Shown one piece after another: positions 12,101 to 24,100 of a stretch of DNA of 64,000 nt (its first letter is position 1; the number at the start of each line of letters is the position of its first letter). The stretch spans positions 2,650,361 through 2,714,360 of the forward strand of contig ML058453.1 in assembly GCA_003013855.2 (NCBI GenBank). Reading direction: 5' to 3'. This stretch comes from Liriodendron chinense (Eukaryota; Streptophyta; Magnoliopsida; Magnoliales; Magnoliaceae). The notes below the pieces were generated by a model that saw only the letters and a list, made by a program, of their open reading frames with translations, was not told where the DNA came from and searched no databases. The translations under genes and the position numbers were made by a program.

Positions 12101-15100
12101 AACCCATCCATTAGTTGCACCCAAATATTAGGCCTAGAGCCCAAAATTCATCCTGTACTAAAATTTATAGGGGGACACTCACCATATAACCTTTCGGATT
12201 TCTTGCGGGGCAAAATGTGTTGTGTATATGCCATCAAAATTGTTCATTAGGTGCGCCCCATCAGGATGAAGGGACACTTAAACAAATTAACTTGATGAAA
12301 ACTCAAGAGGGCCACAATATGTGAATTTAGAGGTTCTAGGCGTGATTTACATAGTTTCTTGTGGTGTGTCCCACTCCCACCTGAGTTTTGGATTAGCTAG
12401 ATTTTTTGGCTGTATGGTGGACATGAGGTGCAGCTGATGAATGGAGTGGATGTCACGTTGGGTCCAATAGAAACTCGGATGGATCATTTTAAATACTAAT
12501 GGTTTTTTGCATTGAATCACATTGTATTTAATGTTATTACGTTTAATGCTATTGGATTAAGTCTAATGGTTTTCCCCCTATGTGCAAGTTAATGTAATCA
12601 CACACACACACACACACACAGAGACGCAATTAGACATGGCATGTGCAATGCACATTATAGACAGAGTGTGATGATTGATACTCTAGCCGTGTAAAATTGT
12701 ACATATTACATAAAATAAATTAAGATTTCCAAATAGTGGCACCTGTGTTAGATAGGTCATTTTTAAAATTCAGATTGATTAAACAATTCCAACCCCTGAT
12801 TAATGAGCAATTTATTTATTTTTGTTGAGCTTGCGCCCTTGACTATTTTATTTTGACCGTCCAACAAATGTCCACCATTCAGCTAGTTGGAAAATTAAAT
12901 CAATGTAAGTTTCTGTTTAGAACCTTATAAATTAGGACCATAATTCAGACAGTTTTTGAGTTTGATTATACTCTTATGTCTATAATTTCTTGTGCTCATT
13001 TACAAACGATCATACTATGCCAGAATATCAAAGTTTTTTTCATGGGAAAGAGCAGGTCTCTTTGCTGCAGAACCTCTCGACAGATTGCTTGACCCTATAA
13101 ATGACATTGTGGTTTAAAATTCTTGCCATGTAGTTTAATAATGCATAGTGTTAATAATAAAAGAAGAAGAGGAAAAAAAAAAAAACTGCAGGAATTTTTT
13201 TGCCCCTGGCCACTCTTGTTATATATAGTAGAGAAGTGTGTGTGTTCTTGGGTGTGGGCTCATGTGTCATTCTTGGAAGTACTACTATCTCTTGTGATGT
13301 TCATTATGGCCCTTGCTGTCTGGATTTCAAGATTTTTTTTTTCTTTAATGACTTTTACCTGCCACACATGAAGAAAATGAGCGTTCGAAAGGCGACTTGA
13401 CGTCCGGCTTTTGAAGTAGCCTGATGGAATGGTTGTTTTGTTTTGTTGGTGTAGATTGGTCTCCTATATATACATTTATTTCTTAATTATTAATGAAGGA
13501 CTCTACGTGCTAGATCGGTTATACCAAACTTTTGGTGAGTGTTTCAAATGGCGAATAGTTTGTAGTATCAGTATTCACCCCTCTCAAGTGTGAGGAATAA
13601 GATATGTAGCATAAGCTACACTGTACCTCTAGATTTTTAATTAAAATAATAGGAAACATAATACATAAAGTAAATTTCTTTTGAAGGGCTAGAGCATAGA
13701 GTAAACATAAATAAAAAATAGTAATGGAACTAATTTAATACTGCTGCTCATATCACTTCATTAAAATCGTTGAAAACATTTTACTGATTTTCAATGAAAA
13801 ATAGCAGTATGTGACAAATCATTGAAAACATTAGTTGATTTTACTGTCTTGGTGAAAAATAAAAAATAGCATACAACTTGGGCTTCGTAGCATGTATTGC
13901 AGGCTACATAGCGTCTAGTGTATCCTATATGCAACTTGCGCTAGGTTCATGTGTTATGTAGCATGAAGGCTAAGCTATGTTACATACTGCGAAGGCTAAG
14001 CTATGTTACATACTGCGAAGGCTAAGCTACGCTATGTAGCGTAAGCTACATGCTACATAGCATAAGCTATTTAAAACATTGTTTGTGGTTCATTCTTGTA
14101 CGAAGCAAGTAAAGTTGTCTGACTCTTTATGATATATATTGATGGTTGGTCTTCACACTTCTTTCTCTGCGTGCTTGGACTAATAGTATCCTTTTGTTTT
14201 TCAGTTATCACGTGCTGCATCTTTCTACTCAAATCTTTTATTTTGTTTTTGTGTCTGCTTATCACTGCAAAAAGATTATCTGCATTATCTTGTTAGTCCT
14301 ACAGCTGATGTATGGTACCATGTTCTAACTCTTTTATCTGCCGCGAATGAATCCATGTCGGATGTTCTGATTGGAATCTTGTTTTGTATTAGTAGAAACT
14401 AATGTTCCAAATGAGCTTCCCCTATTCAACTGTTGATGGACACATTATCTACTGCATAAATTTGTAGATTGACCTAGCTTCTTTATCGCATTTCCAAATG
14501 AACTTCATTGAAATATGCTTCCAATTGAACTTCCCCTATGAACCGTCAAGGACATCTTTTCCATTGCGTAAATCGGTAGCTTCACCTGGATCCTTCTTCA
14601 GATTTGTAACTGCCTTACTGGGATATATTCCAAATGAACTTTTGTATATAACTGTCAATGGACACGTTATCTAAGGCATAAGGTAGATTGATCTAACTCC
14701 TTTCTCAGATTTGTCACTGGAACTTGTTAGTGAGACTATGATTTTTGTGAATCTTCCTTATGTCCACTTCAGTTACACATGTGAAGAATCAAACCAAATG
14801 GATAGATTTCTTAGAAACAAGAATGGTCACACAAAGCATGCGGGGAACTGCATAAACAATTCATTTAAAATTTTATAGTTTAGCCAGCATTTTTCCTCTT
14901 ATAGGTATAAACACAAACACAGACATAAAAGTTGATGTTATTATCTTCTCAATTTTTTTTGAAAGATTTATTATTATTATATTCTCATTGTTATAATTTT
15001 TGGCACAGGGGGACTTCAGAGACGAACCGTCATCACCAGTCAACTGTTCCTTCAACTATTCCTTCAACTAAATCAACCTCCAGTGTTCCGGAAGATCCTT

Positions 15101-18100
15101 TTGTAGTTCTAGAATCTACTTCAGTTCCGGCATATTCGTCATCAGGATTGTTCACTGACCCTTTGGAGCAAATAAATAAGCCCAGTAACACTGACAGCAC
15201 AAAAGCTGATGGTTCTTCTGCTGGTGGGGCAGCATTTGATAATATTGATGCCTTTGATGGGCTTGCTATCAATAGCAGCAGGAAGGATAAGAGTCCCTTA
15301 AGGTCAGGGCTAAATATGAGCCCGTCACATACAACCGCTAGCAAAGAAGCAACTGAGAAACCTTCAGTGAAAAACTTTGAGAGCATTGCACAGAAGAAGG
15401 TTCCTGTTGATGATTATCGAGAGTCACATCAAACTCTGTTTGACATGCCGGCGGCTTCATCAGATTCTTATAGATCTGTCGGTAGTAGTGGTTCTCACCC
15501 GAAGGATATTAACACTAATTCTTATGAGGCAAGTTCACAGGTAGATATGTCTCCAAAGTCTGATGAAAATGTGGAAACAGCTGATGATGTCTGGCTCATC
15601 GTTTCCGAAATTCCTCTTTTCACACAACCTACAAGTGCCCCACCGCCTTCAAGACCCCCTCCTCCATTGATCACTAAACCATCACAGGCTTCTAAGGCAG
15701 ATAGGGGTTCTGCGGCGGGTGTAAATATGAAAAGGAAGGTCACTGGTGCTGATTCAGTGAAGAGCTCAGGCATATCTTCAATAGATGAGCTTGAAGATTT
15801 TGCCATGGGAAGGCCTCGGAATTATGCTGATGAACGTGCAGATGTTGTTTCCAGTGAAGAAGAGATCGAGCCAAATTCTGCAGCGGCAGCATCGGCAGCT
15901 GCTATGAAAGAGGCTATGGATAGAGCTGAGGCAAAGTTTAAACATGCCAGGGAAGTAAGGGAGAGGGAAAGAGATGCAAAATCAGTTAGAAGTAGAGAAC
16001 CTGTACGGCAGGAAGGAGATGATAAATCTATGCAAGAAGCTCAGGAGCGAGAATATAAAGAGAAACAGGAAAGATTAGATCATGAACGAGAACAGAGGGA
16101 AATAGAGGAGAAGGAGAGAGAACAAAAGAGGCTTGAAAGAGAGAGAGAACGGGAACGGGTCGAAAGGGAAAAGGCCAGACAAGCTGTGGAGAGAGCTACA
16201 AGGGAAGCGAGGGAGAGAGCTGCTATTGAAGCTCGCGCACGAGCTGAGAGGGTTGCTGTTGAGAAGGCAAATGCAGAAGCACGTGAACGTGCAGAACGGG
16301 CGGCAGTTCAGAGGGCAGCTGCTGAAGCACGCGAAAGGGCAGCTGCAGAGGCAAGAGAAAGAGCAGAAAAGGCTGCTTCAGAAGCCAGGGAGAGGGCTGC
16401 TGCAGAAGCGAGGCAGAGAGCAACTGCAGAAGCACGGGAGAAAGCAACCACAGAAGCACGGGATAGAGCTGCTGTGGAGAGGGCTGCTGCTGAAGTACGG
16501 ACTAGAGCAGAACGTGCTGCAGTTGAGAGAGCTAATGCAGAGGCTCGGGAAAGGGCTGCTGCTGTTGCAAGAGAGAAGCAACAAAAGAATGAAAATGATC
16601 TTGAATCGTTTTTTGGTATGGGTTCTCGACCGAGCAGTGTACCCAGGCAAAGGTCTGCCACTCCGGTGAGAACCTAAAGTTGGGATGATGGCTGCATTAT
16701 CTGTGTTATTATTGTCCATTAGAATTTTATCGTTTACTCACTGACTGGATGTTTCAGGACTCTGCTTTTGACACCCAATTTCAGAGCAAGGGAGGCTCTG
16801 AAGCAGCACGAAGGACATCTTCGGTAACTTCGTCCAGCATAAGGAAGGCATCTTCTGCGACAAATATTGTGGACGACCTTACTTCCATTTTTGGAGGTAG
16901 AATTGATGCTGAACTGGAAATTTCACTTGTATATTCTACAACATGCAATTCTCTTATATCATTCTTCCTTGCGGAGCTAATTGGTTGAGCTATCTTTTGT
17001 GGGAATAGCCACCCCGTCATCGGGAGATTTTCAAGAAGTTGAAGGAGAAAGTGAAGAAAGGCGAAGGGCCAGGCTGGAACGGCACCAAAGGACACTTGAG
17101 CGTGCGGTAAACCTTTTCCCTTATGTAGCCTTTCTTTTTTTCTTCAACCTCTAAACGAAGCCTTTTTGCATACATACTCTGCACAAGAACTCATGAAGTG
17201 ATACTATCCCACAGTGAAGCATCTCGTTGTAACTTTATAGCTAACTTCCATTTATTCTGGTTCATCAGCTTTTTACTTACTGTTTGTGTATGTTCAGGCA
17301 AAAGCTCTGGCTGATAAAAATGAGCGTGACTTTCAAAATCAAAGGGAGCAGGCTGAGAGACATGTAAGCCTTCTGGATTCTGCAATTCTCAAGACTTGTG
17401 CTGTTATAAGCATGCAATATCTTAGCGATGCCTGTTTGCTGCCAAATGCCTGTTTGCTGTGTCTTAATGATGAAGAGTCGGTGGATCACATTCTTATCCA
17501 CTGCCTCTTCACGGCTAATCTTTGGTGGAGTGTCCTTCGTCTAGCGGGAGTTTCCTGGGTTATGCCGCGCTCGTTTGAGAGCCTCCTCTCCTTGTGGAAT
17601 GCGGAGGACGGAGGTTGCATGGGAAAAAGAAAATGGAGATGCGTCCTTTTAGCAATCATCTGGGCGGTTTGGTCGGAGAGGAATAATAGAACTTTTAGGA
17701 GCAAACAGTCCACCTCAGCTTCTATATTCTCCAAAGTGCTGATATGGTTTATAGAATGGGCCCCGTGAGTTTCAAGGATGTTGTGGGGATGAGGGTGGGG
17801 GTGGGGGTGGGGGTTGGCTTGTCGTCTCTCTCTTCTTTCCCTGTTGCTTTTTTGTTTTCCTTTTGTTGTTTTATTTTATTTTATTTATTTATTTATTTTT
17901 TTCCTCTCCTTTCGGCTTTTAGCCGCTTAATAAAGTGCTCATCTTTCAAAAAAAAAAAAAAGCATGCAATATCCTCTGCTTTCTCTAAATATATGATTTA
18001 CACAACATTATGTTAGATTTCTGGCACTTGCTGTGGTAGAACTGTATGCTTTTCATCAATTTGTTGATGCACACGTGAGCACATGTCTGGTCTAGGTGCT

Positions 18101-21100
18101 GAAATTTTTGGTTTTCTCTGGGTTTTGTGGTTACCTACTGTAAGTCATTTCAGTTTGACTGCCATCTATCTTATGTTACTACATACTGATTTCAGAGGAT
18201 TGCTGAAACACTGGATGTCGAGATTAAACGGTGGGCTGCAGGAAAAGAAGGCAACTTGCGTGCTTTGCTGTCAACATTGCAATATGTGAGTGGTTTGCCG
18301 TTGATGATCTCTTTGTAACATTGTAAATGATTTTTATGCTTTAGATCCGTTCTTGCGTCTTGTTACTTCTCTCATGTGTGTATTTTCTAGTTCCTGCATT
18401 TCAATGAGACTGATTCCTACAAAGTATTCCTCTCCTTGAATGGGCTGCAGGGGGGTACTTCGGAATCAGTAGTCGACCTTATGAGGTAGGCTCCCAGCTG
18501 CCTTTAATGGCTTGCTGGAGTAGATCACCCTCTTCAGGGAACAAGAAGCTCTAGTGGTTGGGTATGCTTGAAGGAAGGAGGGCTACCATGGGCTCCCTAG
18601 TTGGGGGGCAGGCCTGAGGAAGACCTCCCAGGTGCTGGCCATGCTTGGGAGTCAGCTGAGGTTCGAGAGAGCACAGCAAAAGGCTGGTTCATCCCCCCCC
18701 CCCCCCCCCCCCCCCGAGACTGATTCCTCATAGGAATAACATGCAGCAGGCCGTCTAGATCTCTGTGGAAGTCTTGAGTGATCTTCCTTTGTAGCTAGCA
18801 CTTAGCAATTGGTGCAGAAGACTGCTACTTCTGCATGCCAGTAACAACCATTCTGAGTTGCTAGACAGTTGCTTATAAGATGTTGGTAAATCAACAGATG
18901 GAGATTTACTAAATAGAAATGAGGTCCATAACCTTGTGGAAAGCTTTGAGTAAACCCTGGAAACTCTATCAGTAGACAAAGGAATTTATTTCTTTAAGAA
19001 ACCTATGTAAAAGTGTACTTAAACTCTGCCTGGTGCAATGCATCAGCCAGACCCTGGCCTGGAATAAGGTGGTAGATGTCAGGTAGGTAGCTAGTCATTG
19101 AACTTTTGCCAAACAATCATGGGAAAACTGATCCTAAATAACTGCGACAAGGCTACGATGATCATGATAATGAACGGCGATATCTGTTGAAGTACTGATG
19201 AAAAGAATGACATTCGTTGAAGTCCTAAAGCAGGAAAACCTGCAGGCATGTTTGATCCTTGATCCCAAACATTCAATTTGTTCTTCTACAGTCCTTCGAA
19301 AATGCTCAGATATTTCCATCAAAATGCTCATGTAAAGATTTCTCTCTTTTTTTCTTTACATTTTTGAACATTAACAAAAACCTTTAATTAAACCGAACAA
19401 AAAGAGAGAATCTGTGGGAGTGGTGGAGGGGATGGTAAGGTACCATCCTACCACCAACCGCCCAACCTTCCCTCTTACATAAGTTTAGCCCCACAGCCAT
19501 GAGATAGATTTGCCCTTGGCCCTAGAGAAAATCCTATTGCCAGGTCTGGATCTGTTGTTCAAAGTGTGATTATTTCACTCCCTCCATAAAGACCATAGTC
19601 CAGCCAAAAAGGTTCTTCCCTATTTTGACCTGTTTCAACCACAAAGGAAATCAGCCACAGAAGCGGGTATCACCAAGGCAAATCCAAAGAGATTAAATTT
19701 TCCCTATAATTTCGAAGCCACCTAACAGTGAATGAAAAGGTGGTCGATCAGTTTTGCATCATCAACTCATATAGGATACACGCATTAGTGATCATTGTTG
19801 CTCTTTTCCCCAAATTATCTAGGTCAAAATCTTGTTCTTAACTGCAAGACAGCTGGAGACACTAACCCTAGGGGGGCCTGGTTAGTGCCAGCCGCCAATG
19901 AGACTCTCTAGGCACAATTGAATCAGAGTCTAGGTCACCATGCATCAAATTATAAGAGCACTTGACTGAGAAGAGCCTCAATGGGGGAAGATTCTTTGTC
20001 AGGCGTCTGAGCTTGAGGAGTGAAAAAAGCTTCTGATTCAGATAGCCAGAGAATTGAATCCAACATCTTGTTTTTGCTCAAATTCCTGCGAAAAGCGTGG
20101 CGAGTAAACCATTCCACGTCTCCACTTGTCATGCCAAAGGATTGCCGAATCGCCGTCCCACAATTGGAGGATATGCAGTACAATCTTGGAAAATCCCAAG
20201 CAAACAAAGAATTACCATTCCACACCTTTCCCAAAATCTAATTCTGGCACCGTCTCCACCCTTGTAAATTACCTCTCTTAGGAAATCAGCTTCACCTTTG
20301 ATCCCAACCATCCAAATTTCAGACCATCCTTTGTGCATAGATGGGAGAGTAAGCTGCCCTCCATCTTGAACCCCATATTTATAGGAGACGTCCTTCCAAA
20401 AGGTAGGATCTTTTGAGCTGAATCTCCCGGGCCACTTTCCAAGAAAAGCTTGATTCATAGATTTGAGAATTGAGATCTTTTGTCTTCAGGTCTCCTTTCC
20501 GCTTGGTTAAACAAACCTCATTCTAGACGCCCCATCCCCAAATCTCCAAAGGTTTCTTTTTACATCCTCTACCTTTAAAAAAAAAAGAAAAGTGAAAAGG
20601 ATTCCTGTATTTCTCCATTGATTCTTGATCTCAAAATTATCAACTGTTCCTTTTGTGGTTCATGAACTTTTACTGCCACAGAGTCTAGTGCAAGCCTTCT
20701 GCACTCTTTATTGTGAACAGTGTTGTCAAAATCGTACGATTTGTATCGCATCGTACCATCGTACAATACAAATCGTATGGCTGAATCGCAAATCCAGATG
20801 AATCGTACGATTCGATTAATTTGTGCAGAAAATCTTATTTTTTTCATTTTTTTTTTTGCAATTTCTTTTAGGGCTTTCTCTTTTAAAAGGTATTTAGGCC
20901 CCACCCTATCCTTTTCGTCATTCAACAGAATCAAACACTACTTGTTTCGTTGGTTTTCTACATTAAAATAGGTATGAAAACATATAAATTAGTTATTTAA
21001 TCTTTCCCTTTTTTTTCATCCATTTTTTGGGTAAAATGTGCATCAGTTCATATCTTGTTCATGTGTTAGAAAACTGGGCAATTTTACAACGGCAATTTTA

Positions 21101-24100
21101 CTGGATTTTACGCTTCGGGGGCGTTGCCCCCAAACCCTCACCAGGGGGGCTCTCACTTGGGGGGGAGACCCCCTTGGCTCCAAATAGTGGGGGGAGACCC
21201 CCCCCCCCCACCCTCTTTTTGTTGGGGACACTTAGAGGTCTAGTACAATAAATGTTAGATGTGGGTCCCACATTCAAGCCATCACTCACTATGGTCCACC
21301 TAAGATTTAGATATGTCTGATTTTTCATACCCACCCTTAAAATGAGTTGGCAAAATAATTGAGATGGGCCCCACATTTAGGGCCTCACCCACTAGTGGTC
21401 CACTTGAGATACGGATCTACCTTATTTTTGGACCATGTCATAAAATGAGTTGGTAAAACGGATGAACGACATAGATATATAATACATACATCAAGGTGGA
21501 CCCATGTACATTGCCTTAAAAAATTGTACATGAGGCATATATTAACTCAAAATTAATTAATTAAATTATGGACCGTGTTACTAAATGGATGATTGATATG
21601 TTTTTTAATTTTTCTCATCTATGTATAATTCTTTGTTATTTTTTATGAAAATCTAAAAAAATCTTACGATTTACGGTACGATAGGATTCAGACAAGAAAA
21701 TGATTTACGATTTGACAACATTGATTGTGACTAACATATATAGAGTTCGAGGAGGGTAGAGTCTCATGCCCAAGGGCCCGAACTCCTATTATACTGGGTT
21801 AGATCAGCTAGTAATTCGAATGTCTTCCTATCTTTATCTCATGCTTACCTAGGCTAAGCGAGATGGAGTTGGATGATAGTGGTTACACTCGTCCCACATC
21901 CGTTCAGGGGATGTATACCAAGTGACTTAGCACCCTGTCACTTGCAAGCAGCTTCCTTATCCTTATCATCATCATCATCATCATCATAGCCAGTAGCAAT
22001 CTGGCTCGGTTGATTCTCAAAATTTCTTGGAAAAAAATGTGGTCGCTGGCCACATTCCCAACATCAACTCTCATCCTTTTCTTGGGCTTTGAACCAGCTG
22101 GCTTGTTGCATACAGGAGAGTTTTGATACAAAAAGAAAAAAACCCATCAATTTAGAAGATTGTAGAGTTGATCCTTTTTCAGTACAAGAAATAAAGTTTT
22201 TGTGCCTCGGTTTTGGTTTTAATCTTTCAAAAAAGAAAAAGAAAAAGTTCCTGAAATATTCTCGAAGTTCGAAGATAAGTGAATTTGTCATGATATAGAC
22301 ATTTCAAATTCCCTTGACCAGAAGCTCTTTAAATGTTGAAACTAACTAGCAGAGGAAGTTGGGATATCATAACATGCATACAATTACTATAATAATATGT
22401 TGTTTATTGCACTCATTGTTTGGAGCAGTGTTCAAAGTTTCGGTATCGCTACAAGTTTCGCTAGTTGGGGATACGGAAACAATATCGATATCAACGATAA
22501 CATCGTTGATAACCGGAAATGCGGGGAAAATGGAAAAAAAAACGGTCGATTTTTTCCGTGAAACCTTAAAGAGATGATAAAATACACATATTTGCATATT
22601 TAGGAATTAAAAAAATTACAAAAAGGATGCATACATAATAGGTTTCTATTTAATGGGGGCCTAAAAGCATGTGTTGTTGTAAGAAATTAGTTCAACCATC
22701 TCATCCACCCCATCTATCTATCCAACATTTGACCTTCCATCCAAACATCCATTGATATTTTAGAATATCGGCAACACATGATATTTCCAAACAAATCGTT
22801 AACAACTGAAAAAGAAACTAAAGATTGTGGTCTCGTTATTGCCATGTTATGATAATGATAATATTATGATATTATCAATATTATCGTCGACAAATTGAAC
22901 GTTTCGTACAATCATGCCCCCATAAAAAAATATAAAATGGGAATTTTTTAATATACAGATTTTTGGTGTATCGATACATTGGTGATATTATCAAAATATT
23001 GCAAATACATTGACGATACAAGTGACACTTGGAATTTACAAAGTAAAAAATATTGGTGATACATCAGCGGTATCAATGCATTAACAATACAAACAACGCC
23101 TGAAATTTACACAATTGAAAATATCGACAATATCGATACATTGGCGATATTTAGTGATACATCAGCGATACTTAGAATTTTTTATACTATTAGTGTTATC
23201 GGTATCGCTGAGCTAGAAATAGAGATAATATCGGGGATATTTCGATAATATCGGAGATCATTCAAACACTGGGCCTAACAGTGTTTTTCGTATTGGTATC
23301 GATGAATGTATCGCACCCTTGGGATACAAAAACATATCGGTTATTGCATGGGATATATCACTTGGGATATAACGGCTGTATCACGTATATGTGTCGTTAT
23401 TGTTGGGAAACATTGGAAAATTGGTCGAATTTTTCAATGAAACTTTAGGGGCCGTTTGGATGGAAGTAAATGGGGGTAAATGAAGGGAATTGGGGGTAAA
23501 TGAAGGTAATGGGATTTGAGGTGTGTTTGGATGGGAGTAAATGCATGTAAATGAAATGAAATGGGGGTAAATGGGCTTGTAAATGAAATCCTCTTTTTAC
23601 GAGAGGATTTGGAAGTAAATGGAGTGAAATGCCTCTTTTAGATTCATTGGAGAGTCGCATGAGTAAACAAAAATGCTACAACGCACATATCTACCATACA
23701 TGTGGCACACTAATGATACTCCAAAACAATTCAATTATTGATTACATCACTAAAACCACACTAAATAGAATGATCCAAACCGTCCAAAAGTTGGTCATAT
23801 AAATGAATGGTTAACAAACGTTGGCAAGTTGCTTATTTGTGATCCTTATGTTCGTGGCGCACCCGAGGCTCAAATTCCTTCATTTTTAGATAAAGTATAT
23901 ATTTTAATTGGCTTGTTACAATCATTCCATTAAATATGACATATGTGCAGTAATTTGGATATTAAAGCTTATTTGGGATATTATATATGTTCCTGTAAAT
24001 ATATTGAAAAATTCCAATGCATTCTAATTCCTCCCATTTACTTTCATCCAAACAAAAATAATTGATTTCAAATGCAATTCGTTTACTACCATCCAAACAC

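Noticed and set aside
16133..16669. 178-codon forward ORF and several minus-strand ORFs over auxilin exon 2
   Set aside because: They are shadow frames kept open by the Glu/Arg/Ala repeat of the real coding frame; they have no family motif and the real frame joins cleanly to flanking exons.
17744..18016. 90-codon ORF MVYRMGPVSFKDV...
   Set aside because: It is the out-of-frame 3' UTR and poly(A) of the LINE running into intron DNA.
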